Assembly (NCBI RefSeq): GCF_002258215.1
Contig: NZ_NEFY01000005.1
Coordinates: 1-64,000, forward strand
Length of the DNA: 64,000 bases
Reading direction: 5' to 3'
Origin: Marinobacter vinifirmus
Lineage (GTDB): Bacteria > Pseudomonadota > Gammaproteobacteria > Pseudomonadales > Oleiphilaceae
Part shown: piece by piece, positions 1-6,399 of the stretch
Layout: every line of letters starts with the position of its first letter
Position numbering within the stretch: position 1 is the stretch's first letter
The notes under the pieces: generated by a model
The model's input: the letters and a program-made list of their open reading frames with translations, nothing else
The model's database searches: none
Told to the model about the DNA's origin: nothing
Position numbers and translations under genes: made by a program

Positions 1-914
1 CGGGCGTGTTCACCCGCCCGGCTTGGGGCGAAGTCGTAAACGGTGGCTTTCAGGTCCGAGAACGGTGTGGTGCAGTAAGCCCAGACGTAGGCCTTGTGGG
101 TTTTCTTCTTACCCGGAGCCAACATGCTGACCGGCGTTTCATCGGCGTGCAGAACGTTGTGTTCCAGCAAGGCGTTTCTCAACGCATCTGCCAGGGGCTG
201 CAACTGCACACCGCAGGCACCGACCCATTCGGCGAGTGTTGAACGGGGTATTTCCAGGCCGGCACGGCCGAAGATGCGTTCCTGACGGTACAGTGGCAGG
301 TGGTCCGCGTACTTGGCCACCAACACCTGAGCCAGCAGGCCGGCGGTGGGGATGCCCTTGTCGATCACCTGCGGTGGTACCGGTGCCTGGACCAAGGTCT
401 CGCACTGGTTGCAGGCCCACTTGCCCCGGATGTGGCGCTCCACCGTGAACTCGCCCGGGACGTAATCCAGCTTCTCGCTGATGTCTTCGCCAATACGCTT
501 GAGCTGGCAGCCACACTGGCACCGGGTATTGTCCGGTTCGTGGTGGATCAGGGTACGGGGCAGCTCCGGTGGCAGCGGGGTGCGCTTGGGCTTCTGCTTG
601 GGTCGAGCGGCCTTCTGCTCCTCAGTCATCGCCTGGTCCAGCTCGGCTTCGATGGCGGCCAGGTCGCTGTCGATCAGCTCGTCCAGGAGCTTGCCCTGAA
701 CGGCATCGAGTTGCTCACTGCGGCGGGCGAACTTGTGACGTTTGAGGACGGCGACTTCGTGGGTCAGCTTCTCGATGATGGCATTGCGGCGCACCAACTC
801 CCGCTCCTTCCGGCCCAAGGCTTGATCCTTGGCGTCCAGAGAGTCCATCAGTTCCGTCGCCAGAGCGCGGAGCTGATCGGCTGAGAGTTGGTTGATATCG
901 GGGCGCTGAGTCAT
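1..914 (-). CDS. tnpC: IS66 transposase TnpC, partial (C-terminus outside the window)
   Basis: The minus-strand frame from the ATG at 914 is open to the left edge, about 304 codons. The N-terminal third is charged and helical (leucine-rich, then a lysine/proline linker), as in the IS66 leucine-zipper/HTH region. A zinc-binding-like CxC...CxxC arrangement follows (RCQCGCQL and ACNQCETL). The motif HADETPV near residue 260 supplies the first acidic residue of the DDE catalytic core; the remaining core lies outside the window. Family length is usually about 500 residues, so roughly 60 percent is here. It is the catalytic transposase of the IS66 trio. Confidence 0.93.
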   Translation of the reverse strand, partial: MTQRPDINQLSADQLRALATELMDSLDAKDQALGRKERELVRRNAIIEKLTHEVAVLKRHKFARRSEQLDAVQGKLLDELIDSDLAAIEAELDQAMTEEQKAARPKQKPKRTPLPPELPRTLIHHEPDNTRCQCGCQLKRIGEDISEKLDYVPGEFTVERHIRGKWACNQCETLVQAPVPPQVIDKGIPTAGLLAQVLVAKYADHLPLYRQERIFGRAGLEIPRSTLAEWVGACGVQLQPLADALRNALLEHNVLHADETPVSMLAPGKKKTHKAYVWAYCTTPFSDLKATVYDFAPSRAGEHA

Positions 915-989
915 GCCGCCTAGTATGCCAAGTCCCTGTTCGGCAGGCGATTCGCGGTTCTGGCTATAGCGGCATCACAGCACTTGTGA

Positions 990-1325
990 TTACAGGATGC
1001 AGATGACGCCCTCCGCGCCAATGCGCTGCCAGGGCAGGCCCTGAACCAAGGCAGACAACTGTTCCTCGGTCAGGCGCAGTTGGTCACCGCGCCAGGTTTC
1101 GCCCCAGTGGAATTTACCCCGGTTCAGCCGGCGGGCGCACAACCAGATGCCCAGGCCATCATGGATCAGCACCTTCATCCGATTGCCTCGCTTGTTGGCG
1201 AACAGGTAGGCGCAATGGGGTTTAGCCGAACCGAATACCTGAATAACCCGCGCCAGGGCCTTGTCGGGTCCGGCCCGCATATCCAGCGGTTCGGTGGCCA
1301 GCCAGATCTCATCAATGCGGATCAT
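990..1325 (-). CDS. tnpB: IS66 accessory protein TnpB
   Basis: The protein begins MIRIDEIWLATEPLDMRAG and continues through YLFANKRGNRMKVL and GIWLCARRL, the signature of the IS66 Orf2/TnpB family, which is needed for transposition but whose biochemical role is unsettled. At about 111 residues it is normal for the family. The ATG at 1325 overlaps the tnpA stop in an ATGA arrangement, implying translational coupling; a longer upstream reading of the frame is just tnpA sequence in another frame. No frameshift is visible, so the gene appears intact. Confidence 0.93.
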   Translation of the reverse strand: MIRIDEIWLATEPLDMRAGPDKALARVIQVFGSAKPHCAYLFANKRGNRMKVLIHDGLGIWLCARRLNRGKFHWGETWRGDQLRLTEEQLSALVQGLPWQRIGAEGVICIL

Positions 1326-1696
1326 CCCAACAGATCCCGAAGCAAAGCCGCACACTGATGGGCTTGCTCCGCAGGCCACTCCACCACAACCGCACCACCG
1401 GCGCGGGGAATCTTGATGCGGATGGTGCTACATTGATTCGAGACTGACAGGGTGTCCGGCACAGGCGCTACGGCTGGCAGACGGACCGGAACGAATCCAG
1501 GTGCTTCCGGAGTTTTAGCCGCCCTTCGCGCTTCGCTCATCCAGCGCCGGACCATGTTGGCGTTGAGACCGTTATCCAGCGAAATCCGGGAAACAGACGC
1601 CCCGGGCTTCAGACATTCGGCGACGATACGAGCCTTCAGCTCTTTGGAGTAACGACGACGTTTTTGGTAGGGCTTGGTTACGCTTATGTTGGTCAT
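1322..1696 (-). CDS. tnpA: IS66 DNA-binding protein TnpA (HTH, IS3/IS66 Orf1 type)
   Basis: This is a 124-residue basic protein. The N-terminal half (RRRYSKELKARIVAECL... then VSRISLDNGLNANMVRRW) is a helix-turn-helix of the transposase Orf1 superfamily, and the C-terminal half carries the IS66-typical VEWPAEQAHQCAALLRDL tail. It is the first gene of the tnpABC set and is coupled to tnpB by the overlapping stop and start. The start at 1696 lies only a few bases from a perfect palindrome at 1701-1728 that may regulate it or form part of the element end. Confidence 0.92.
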   Translation of the reverse strand: MTNISVTKPYQKRRRYSKELKARIVAECLKPGASVSRISLDNGLNANMVRRWMSEARRAAKTPEAPGFVPVRLPAVAPVPDTLSVSNQCSTIRIKIPRAGGAVVVEWPAEQAHQCAALLRDLLG

Positions 1697-1700
1697 GTTA

Positions 1701-1728
1701 AGTGTCCACTTAAAAATAAGTGGACACT
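1701..1728. repeat. 11-bp perfect inverted repeat at the IS66 tnpA end
   Basis: AGTGTCCACTT (1701-1711) and its exact complement (1718-1728) are separated by AAAAAT. It sits directly upstream of tnpA, at the junction between the insertion sequence and the cassette array. It could be an operator for tnpA, an end-recognition structure or a hairpin blocking read-through; sequence alone does not decide. Confidence 0.6.
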
Positions 1729-1729
1729 A

Positions 1730-1785
1730 TCCTGACGGCCGCAGCGCCTGGCTCAAGATGGGTTTACCGGACGGTTACGTTAAAT
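1730..1785 (+). other. Truncated attC site (right half only) next to the IS66 element
   Basis: The sequence ends in GTTAAAT (1779-1785), a perfect match to the integron core GTTRRRY, and the first cassette gene starts five bases later, as is usual for cassettes. No left half (RYYYAAC) is found; the IS66 element lies there instead. The simplest reading is that the IS landed in or next to an attC, or replaced upstream cassettes by an adjacent deletion. Confidence 0.6.
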
Positions 1786-1789
1786 TGAT

Positions 1790-2236
1790 ATGGAAATCGA
1801 GTACGCATATAGCTTTTCGGAAAATGTCTTTTACGCGGGCTTGGGGATGTTGCGCTTTTACTTTTGGCTCATTCCCTTCGCACTCATCTATAGCTACCAC
1901 AAGCGTAGAGGGTCTCTACTGAAGCTTTTTTGGGCCTTGTGTACGGCATCGTTGCTTTTTTACTGGGAATATGACGCGCTAAGCAATAAATTTGGGAGAC
2001 TCGCATACGACGAGAGCGGTGTAACTCTGGAGCAGAAAAATGGGCAGCGTGTCTCATTAGATCCAGAAAAAATAGAACGTTTCTGGTCCATATCGATAGG
2101 CCGGAGTGGCGGTTGGTCCTGCTATCTTTTGGTAAAAGCAGAAGATCATGACTATGAGAGTTTCATTGTTCGTAAGCGGCAACACCTCTGTGAGGATGAT
2201 GCGAAATTGCTTAATGCCTACTATGGCAAGAGATAA
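1790..2236 (+). CDS. Cassette-encoded small membrane protein, unknown function
   Basis: This 148-residue protein is not recognised. Residues about 14-35 and 43-65 are hydrophobic and look like two membrane helices with a short basic loop (YHKRRGS) between. The remaining 80 residues are soluble, with FGRLAYDESGVTLEQKNGQ followed by DPEKIERFW, a pattern resembling PH-like or bacterial membrane-sensor beta domains, but this is only impression. The ATG lies five bases after the attC core and no clear ribosome site precedes it, common in cassettes. The stop at 2236 is immediately followed by the next attC. Confidence 0.6.
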   Translation: MEIEYAYSFSENVFYAGLGMLRFYFWLIPFALIYSYHKRRGSLLKLFWALCTASLLFYWEYDALSNKFGRLAYDESGVTLEQKNGQRVSLDPEKIERFWSISIGRSGGWSCYLLVKAEDHDYESFIVRKRQHLCEDDAKLLNAYYGKR

Positions 2237-2337
2237 ATTTAACAAGTCGCTGTAGTACGCGGCCGATGGCCGCCGGACGCCCTTTTCATTGCGGCTGCGC
2301 CTCCATTACAAGGTCGCCGCTAAGCTCAGCGTTATAA
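2237..2337 (+). other. attC site 1 (about 101 bp)
   Basis: The left core ATTTAAC (2237-2243) directly follows the stop of the preceding cassette gene, and the right core GTTATAA is at 2331-2337. The interior contains imperfectly complementary arms, as expected for the folded bottom-strand recombination substrate. Confidence 0.8.
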
Positions 2338-2360
2338 AGTGAGGAGACTCGAGGTTGTCG

Positions 2361-2972
2361 ATGGAGCGCTATGAGGCTTTCATGAAGCATCTCCCCGTGG
2401 GGTCAAGAGATAAAACCTTGATTGCACTAAAGGGACACTTGTTACTCGAGACAGCTTTGAGAGAGTATATTTACCGCCGAGTTTCTCTCCCTGAAAGATT
2501 AGAAAAGAAGCAAATGAGCTTCGCAAGTTTGATCGATTTTGCCTCTTGTCTTGAGTTTAACGCTCGAATCGATTGGATCTGGAAGGCCCTTCGCAAAGCG
2601 AATCAAATCAGGAATCAGCTTGCGCATCAGCTTGAGCCTGCAAAGCTAGAAGAAACGGAAGACGCTCTTGTTGAATATGTGGAAGCTAATGACGGCGAGT
2701 TCAGCGTAGCCGCTGGCGACGATCTTATGTATGAGAAGCTCGCTCTCATATTTTTTCAGCTCTTCGACGTTTTAATATCGGCACCTACGACGGATGAGAA
2801 CATCCAGCAGGACGGTATGAAAAAGTACAAAGGGCTTTCATTTGATCAACTGCTCGGCAGTGCAAGCAATGGTGCATCACTGGGGCCTTTGGAAGCAATC
2901 GATAAGGTTCTCGGCAAGAAGCCTGGCTACACTCCGCCTCCTAGGTCTAAAAAACGGCGGCGCCAGTGGTGA
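2361..2972 (+). CDS. Cassette-encoded protein with a HEPN-type RNxxxH motif
   Basis: This is a roughly 203-residue protein of unknown family. It is mostly helical, and residues 84-89 read RNQLAH, fitting the R-x4-6-H signature of HEPN domains, which are helical nucleotide-binding or RNase domains common in toxin and defence proteins. Preceding text (LKGHLLLETALREYI and WKALRKANQIRNQLAH) resembles the two helices that normally flank the motif. The C-terminus is proline- and arginine-rich. The ATG at 2361 is chosen because GAGG stands six bases upstream; a TTG at 2355 is also in frame. The HEPN assignment is inference from the motif; RNase activity is not shown. Confidence 0.6.
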   Translation: MERYEAFMKHLPVGSRDKTLIALKGHLLLETALREYIYRRVSLPERLEKKQMSFASLIDFASCLEFNARIDWIWKALRKANQIRNQLAHQLEPAKLEETEDALVEYVEANDGEFSVAAGDDLMYEKLALIFFQLFDVLISAPTTDENIQQDGMKKYKGLSFDQLLGSASNGASLGPLEAIDKVLGKKPGYTPPPRSKKRRRQW

Positions 2973-2976
2973 GCCT

Positions 2977-3060
2977 GTATAACCAGTGCAGGCATGGCGA
3001 CGCCCATTACATTGCGCCTTCGGCTCCATTCCATGGGCGCGCATGCTGCAAGCGTTATAT
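2977..3060 (+). other. attC site 2 (84 bp), near-twin of attC site 3
   Basis: The left core GTATAAC (2977-2983) follows the stop of the HEPN-like gene and the right core GTTATAT is at 3054-3060. The arms CGCCCAT and ATGGGCG pair around a CTTCGG-containing centre. It differs from the site at 4354-4437 in only a few positions, mainly two interior substitutions. Confidence 0.88.
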
Positions 3061-3075
3061 TTTTAAGGGAGCTCA

Positions 3076-4359
3076 ATGATAAAAACTGTCGCAGAAATGC
3101 TCCAAGGATTCGTCCAGGAGGAGACAAAAAAGCTTGATGCGTACGCTATGAAGCACGGCCCGACTATCGGCGACATGTATGAAGGCTTGTCTGCTGAGCT
3201 TCTTAATAAATCTATTCCCGAGCAGCTTGACTTGAGTATTGTCAGTGGCTTTGTGACAGATGGAGGTCAGCATCTTTCTGGTCAAATGGATTGCATGCTT
3301 GTTCAGGGAAAGGGTGAGAAAGTCCCTTACACAAATGCGTACAAATGGCATGTGCGTGATGTTCTTGCAGTCTTAGAAATAAAAAAGAATCTTTACTCTA
3401 AAGACCTAATGGATTCCTTTTTTAAGCTTCGCCAAGTATCCGAGAGCTATTCAAAATATCTATTCGAAGGAGAGCACGAGAATGATCGGCGAGTCGATCT
3501 ATCCTCCTCTTATCGAATATTTTCCCAGATCACCGGGATTGCTGCACCAAACTACCATGAGAGAGAAAAGCTTAGTAAAGAGAATGAATTGATCTACACG
3601 GCTGTATTCATGGAACAGCTGACACCACTCAGAATTGTTCTTGGCTATCATGGTTACTCAACGGAGCACAGCCTAAGAGAGGGGTTGGTCAAGTTTTTGG
3701 AAGAGCAAGGTAGTGGCCCAGGGTTTGGCGTGGGTTCGTTTCCGCAGCTAATTGTTTGTGGCGGCAATTCCCTTGTAAAGGCGAATGGAAGACCCTATTT
3801 GTCCCCGATGCGCGATGGATACTGGGACTTCATGTGCTCAAGCAGAGCTAATCCAATTGCTTTTATTCTAGAGCTCATTTGGACGAAGTTGGAGCTTGAG
3901 TTCAATGTTCGGATGCCATGGGGTGATGATCTCGAAGTTGAGACGTTGAACGAGTTTTTGAGAGCCAAGCCTGTTTATGGTGAGGAGAAAAGTGGTTGGC
4001 AACTGATGTATGACGAACTCTCACCAAAGACTCTCGAATCCCGAGCCACAACATCGGACTGGAAGCCTTTGGAGGTGACAAGTTCCCAATACGTTATCTT
4101 CTCGAGATTGACCAATGAAGATGTGGATATTAACGACCCGGATTTCAAAGAGTTTGCAGAAAAAGAAGCTGGGTCAGTCGATGAATTTCTCAAGCCTATG
4201 ATTGCCTCTGGCCATGTGGCTCTTGATGGTTCACTACTGCAGCTAACCACGGAGAGTCTTGTTGCAGTGATTTCTCCGGATGGAAAATTCTTGGTTGCCG
4301 AAAACAATACTGGAAGGGTAGAAGCTTGGATTGAAAAATCCTTGGGTAAAAAAATATAA
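3076..4359 (+). CDS. Putative PD-(D/E)xK nuclease-like protein (DUF6602-type) in a cassette
   Basis: This is a 427-residue protein. The N-terminal 110 residues carry GPTIGDMYEGL (Glu36), GFVTDGGQHLSGQMD (Asp72) and VLAVLEIKKNL (Glu101 and Lys103). The spacing E...D...ExK is that of the PD-(D/E)xK nuclease fold and the layout resembles DUF6602 proteins, often found near defence genes. The remaining 300 residues are not recognised. The gene is AT-rich compared with the host genes to the right. A GGGAGCTCA ribosome site precedes the ATG. The stop overlaps the left core of attC site 3. Nuclease function and a role in phage defence are inference. Confidence 0.6.
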   Translation: MIKTVAEMLQGFVQEETKKLDAYAMKHGPTIGDMYEGLSAELLNKSIPEQLDLSIVSGFVTDGGQHLSGQMDCMLVQGKGEKVPYTNAYKWHVRDVLAVLEIKKNLYSKDLMDSFFKLRQVSESYSKYLFEGEHENDRRVDLSSSYRIFSQITGIAAPNYHEREKLSKENELIYTAVFMEQLTPLRIVLGYHGYSTEHSLREGLVKFLEEQGSGPGFGVGSFPQLIVCGGNSLVKANGRPYLSPMRDGYWDFMCSSRANPIAFILELIWTKLELEFNVRMPWGDDLEVETLNEFLRAKPVYGEEKSGWQLMYDELSPKTLESRATTSDWKPLEVTSSQYVIFSRLTNEDVDINDPDFKEFAEKEAGSVDEFLKPMIASGHVALDGSLLQLTTESLVAVISPDGKFLVAENNTGRVEAWIEKSLGKKI

Positions 4360-4437
4360 CCAGTGCAGGCACGGCGACGCCCATTACATTGCGCCTTCGG
4401 CTCCATTCCATAGGCGCGCATGCTGCAAGCGTTACAC
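4354..4437 (+). other. attC site 3 (84 bp)
   Basis: The left core ATATAAC (4354-4360) overlaps the stop codon of the nuclease-like gene, and the right core GTTACAC is at 4431-4437. The interior matches attC site 2 except at two interior positions (CATGG to CACGG and CATGGG to CATAGG). The two changes weaken different pairs and do not compensate each other. Confidence 0.88.
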
Positions 4438-4452
4438 CTCACTGATCCGACC

Positions 4453-4481
4453 TTGACGTCTGTACGGCAACGCCGTACATT
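4453..4481 (+). promoter_or_regulatory. Operator-like palindrome in front of higB
   Basis: TGTACGGC (4461-4468) and its exact complement (4472-4479) flank AAC. TTGACG at 4453 and TACATT at 4476 are spaced by 17 bases like a sigma-70 promoter, and the palindrome fills the spacer. The predicted transcript start would, however, fall inside higB if the TTG at 4482 is the start codon, so the promoter call is weaker than the operator call. Confidence 0.5.
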
Positions 4482-4799
4482 TTGGCAATACTATTCATCG
4501 AAGCTTCAACGTTCACCAAGCTATTGCCGAACTACCTCACGGACGAGGAATATCGTGGGCTTCAAACCTACCTTTTGCAGAAGCCGGATGCCGGGGATCT
4601 AATCAAAGGCTCGGGTGGCGTTCGTAAAGTTCGATGGGCACCAGCGGGTTCGGGAAAGAGCGGTGGTATCAGAGCCATTTACTACTGGAAGAAGTCTGAC
4701 CACGAGATATGGATGCTCACGCTGTACAGTAAATCAGGGCGCGCCAGTATTCCTGGCCATACGCTCAAGCAGATAGCAGAGGCAATCAAAAATGGGTGA
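4482..4799 (+). CDS. higB: HigB2-type toxin (RelE superfamily mRNA interferase)
   Basis: This 105-residue protein matches the Vibrio cholerae HigB2 pattern: FIE near the N-terminus, YLTDEEYRGLQ, the turn KGSGGVRKVRW, GGIRAIYYW and the terminal LTLYSK. HigB2 toxins cut mRNA on the ribosome. No ATG is available: alignment of the opening residues with HigB2 puts the start at TTG 4482, only three bases after the palindrome, with no ribosome site, so translation may be weak or leaderless. The gene overlaps the downstream antitoxin by eight bases, toxin first, as in higBA. HigBA2 modules are well known in Vibrio superintegrons. Confidence 0.88.
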   Translation: MAILFIEASTFTKLLPNYLTDEEYRGLQTYLLQKPDAGDLIKGSGGVRKVRWAPAGSGKSGGIRAIYYWKKSDHEIWMLTLYSKSGRASIPGHTLKQIAEAIKNG

Positions 4800-5079
4800 C
4801 AGGAACCTTGGGGCAGAGATTCTTGATGGCATCAATGAAATCAAGCAATTCAAGAAGGGCGAATTGGCTCTACGAACTCATGAGCTATCAGAGCCTTCAC
4901 CGCCTAAAGTGATCAGGCTGAAGTTGAACATGTCGCAATCTGCGTTTGCCGGTCTTATGGGTGTGAGTGTGCGAACCCTTCAGGATTGGGAACAGGGTCG
5001 GCGCGAGCCGCAGGGGCCGGCGGTTGCGCTTCTGCGCATTGCTGAGCAACACCCGGAAGTTTTCAATCAGCTTCACTGA
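4792..5079 (+). CDS. higA: HigA2-type antitoxin (XRE helix-turn-helix)
   Basis: A 95-residue protein with an N-terminal toxin-binding stretch and a C-terminal HTH: IRLKLNMSQSAFAGLMGVSV then RTLQDWEQGRREPQGPA, closely following the HigA2 pattern. It should neutralise HigB by direct binding and repress the pair from the palindrome upstream of higB. It starts within the last codons of the toxin (eight-base overlap), ensuring coupled synthesis. The open frame is complete, so the module looks functional. Confidence 0.9.
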   Translation: MGDRNLGAEILDGINEIKQFKKGELALRTHELSEPSPPKVIRLKLNMSQSAFAGLMGVSVRTLQDWEQGRREPQGPAVALLRIAEQHPEVFNQLH

Positions 5080-5089
5080 CCAGAGTGAG

Positions 5090-5167
5090 GTGTCACCAGG
5101 CCATGCACCGGATGCCAAAACCTCCGCTTCGCTGCGGTTCTGTCACCAGTGATGGTAGGCGTTATGT
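5090..5167 (+). other. attC site 4 (about 78 bp), atypical left core
   Basis: The right core GTTATGT (5161-5167) is clear, and it contains the stop codon of the reverse-oriented vapC. The left core appears to be GTGTCAC (5090-5096), where the usual AAC is CAC. The inner arms pair imperfectly (CCAT and ATGG, with CAC/GTG). The left boundary is therefore less certain than for the other sites. Confidence 0.65.
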
Positions 5168-5563
5168 TTCTCTCAGGGCCGGCTCAAGTCCAAGATGATC
5201 AACAAAGGGGATAAAGTCACGATCCAGGAACAACAGAGGTAGCTCCTTCTCTATGCAAAATGTCGCGATGATCACATCGGCAGTCTTTCTGATCGTGATG
5301 CCCTTTTTATGAAGCGCTCGATAATTGTCGGCACACTTGGCTGCCATATCTTTGCCAAACATTTCATATTGATCCAGCGCCATCAGGCTTTGTTTGGTCT
5401 GACGATATTGTTTGTCGTTGCGGATGCCTTGCAGTATTTCCAGAAATATGAGGTCCCCGATAGCGACAGATCCTTGGACTATCGAGGCATCCAACAGGTC
5501 AGTATGTGGGTTAGTGACTCCGTTGAAATAGTCAATCCAGACGCTGGTATCCACCAGGATCAT
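5162..5563 (-). CDS. vapC: VapC toxin (PIN-domain ribonuclease)
   Basis: This 133-residue PIN protein opens with MILVDTSVWIDYF (Asp5), has IFLEILQGI (conserved Glu near 43), KTADVIIATF (Asp near 97) and LLFLDRDFIPF (Asp near 115), giving the four acidic metal ligands of an active VapC nuclease. Its ATG overlaps the end of vapB by four bases. It is transcribed against the direction of the array, and its TAA stop lies inside the right core of attC site 4, so the gene fills the cassette exactly. Confidence 0.92.
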   Translation of the reverse strand: MILVDTSVWIDYFNGVTNPHTDLLDASIVQGSVAIGDLIFLEILQGIRNDKQYRQTKQSLMALDQYEMFGKDMAAKCADNYRALHKKGITIRKTADVIIATFCIEKELPLLFLDRDFIPFVDHLGLEPALRET

Positions 5564-5754
5564 CCGGCGCTCCGCATTTCATTCAGGTCGCCTTCCCACT
5601 TGACCTTGCCGCGCAGCTTTCGAATTTCCTGCTGCTTGCTCAACTGGACCAGAAGTTTCAGGCCTTGCTCAACAGCTTCTTTTTTGGTTTCGTAGCCAGA
5701 GGCTTTGAGGGCTTCGGCCATCAACTGGTCGTCAATGACAATGTTCGTTCTCAT
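5560..5754 (-). CDS. vapB: VapB antitoxin (ribbon-helix-helix)
   Basis: A 64-residue protein starting MRTNIVIDDQLMAEALKASG, a ribbon-helix-helix DNA-binding start typical of VapB, then a helical tail ending in KVKWEGDLNEMRSAG that should bind VapC. The ATG at 5754 is preferred over longer readings because the family motif starts there. A perfect 9-bp inverted repeat at 5765-5792 lies directly upstream and is a likely autoregulatory operator. Confidence 0.9.
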   Translation of the reverse strand: MRTNIVIDDQLMAEALKASGYETKKEAVEQGLKLLVQLSKQQEIRKLRGKVKWEGDLNEMRSAG

Positions 5755-5764
5755 GGTGCACCTA

Positions 5765-5792
5765 TGTGTATAGTTTGCAGTTTCTATACACA
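5765..5792 (-). promoter_or_regulatory. Putative VapB operator
   Basis: TGTGTATAG (5765-5773) and its exact complement CTATACACA (5784-5792) are separated by ten bases, ending about ten bases upstream of the vapB start. Ribbon-helix-helix antitoxins bind such dyads, so this is the expected site of autorepression. Confidence 0.7.
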
Positions 5793-5811
5793 ATCTAGCA
5801 CTTCGGGGAAA

Positions 5812-5889
5812 ACATAACAATCGGCTGCACAGCGACCGATTTTACGCCGCTTCGCGGCTCCAAGCCGGCGCGTGAGCCGGGCGTTAAAT
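5812..5889 (+). other. attC site 5 (78 bp)
   Basis: The left core ACATAAC is at 5812-5818 and the right core GTTAAAT at 5883-5889. Inner arms CGGCT and AGCCG, with a CGCTTCGCGG centre, give a clear hairpin. The right core contains the stop of the ccdB remnant in the next, reverse-oriented cassette. Confidence 0.88.
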
Positions 5890-6088
5890 GCCGGTTACAG
5901 CCAGGTCCAGAGCTCCAACAATCTGGTCTCTGAAATGTGAGAGGGAGCCAATAGGGCTCTTGAGATGTTTTTCAGGCACGGAGGAAATTTGGGGAGTTAA
6001 TAGCAACAGCTCCTGATCGGCGAAGCTGATTTCGGGAGTGAGCCTTGCTGATTTTGCTCGGGTTGGGGTACACATCGAATTGTGCCAT
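5884..6088 (-). pseudogene. ccdB: ccdB toxin remnant with an internal deletion and frameshift
   Basis: The ATG at 6088 overlaps the ccdA stop by one base and encodes MAQFDVYPNPSKISKAH, the usual CcdB opening. The frame then diverges. In another frame the C-terminal part of CcdB is present (LLLLTPQISSVPEKHL, then LSHFRDQIVGALDLAVTGI), ending in the attC core. A normal CcdB is about 100-105 residues; the two parts sum to about 65, so some 40 central residues are missing and the reading frame is broken. The gyrase-poisoning C-terminus survives only out of frame. This is very likely a disabled toxin beside an intact antitoxin. Confidence 0.85.
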
Positions 6089-6333
6089 CAGAACTCCCTG
6101 AATTCGTCGCCGAAGCATCCATGTTGTTCGACGAAATCGTTGTAGCTTTTTATCGCAGCGCGATTCTCTTCAACCCATTGAGCGGCTTCGCGTTTCGAAA
6201 GCTCTTCTTTCAGAGCTCGTTCCAGGGTGGCAGACAAATTAATGTTCAGTTCCCGGGTTCTACGCAGCAGATCGCTGTTGATTGAGAGGTTCGCTGCTTT
6301 TTTGGGGGCGGCTGAATTATAGAGTTCTGCCAT
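6088..6333 (-). CDS. ccdA: CcdA-type antitoxin
   Basis: An 81-residue protein whose N-terminal part (KKAANLSINSDLLRRTRELN) is a ribbon-helix-helix and whose C-terminal part (REAAQWVEENRAAIKSYNDFVEQHGCF) is the CcdB-binding tail, a textbook CcdA. A GGAGG ribosome site stands seven bases before the ATG. It is reverse-oriented in its cassette. The partner ccdB is broken, so this antitoxin may persist as a free antitoxin able to protect against related CcdB toxins, or simply be a relic. Confidence 0.92.
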   Translation of the reverse strand: MAELYNSAAPKKAANLSINSDLLRRTRELNINLSATLERALKEELSKREAAQWVEENRAAIKSYNDFVEQHGCFGDEFREF

Positions 6334-6372
6334 GAGGGCCTCCGAGAAGATCTAGAATACACAGCTTGATCT

Positions 6373-6394
6373 TATGCGCATGACCATGCGCATA
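6373..6394 (-). promoter_or_regulatory. Putative CcdA operator
   Basis: TATGCGCAT (6373-6381) and its exact complement ATGCGCATA (6386-6394) are spaced by four bases, about 40 bases upstream of ccdA and just inside the cassette end. CcdA represses its own operon at palindromic sites, so this is a reasonable candidate. Confidence 0.55.
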
Positions 6395-6399
6395 CAAGC

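Larger units (their letters stand above)
1..1728 (-). mobile_element. IS66-family insertion sequence, left part cut by the window edge
   Basis: Three minus-strand genes in the order tnpA, tnpB, tnpC with a 4-base stop/start overlap between the first two are the hallmark of IS66. The element runs off the left edge inside tnpC, so only one end is present. Its right end is probably close to the palindrome at 1701-1728, because foreign cassette sequence with the tail of an attC site begins just beyond. The terminal repeat and any 8-bp target duplication cannot be confirmed without the other end. Confidence 0.85.

Noticed and set aside
139-522. Arg/Pro-rich minus-strand reading frame inside the IS66 region
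   Set aside because: It overlaps the true tnpC in another frame; tnpC has family motifs, this frame has none.
4476-4481. TACATT as a secure -10 box of the higBA operon
   Set aside because: A transcript from it would begin after the only plausible start codon of higB, so it is kept only as a weak suggestion.
5884-6075. 63-codon minus-strand frame taken as an independent small gene
   Set aside because: Its C-terminal half is the CcdB tail and the CcdB start lies in a different frame just upstream, so it is part of a broken ccdB.
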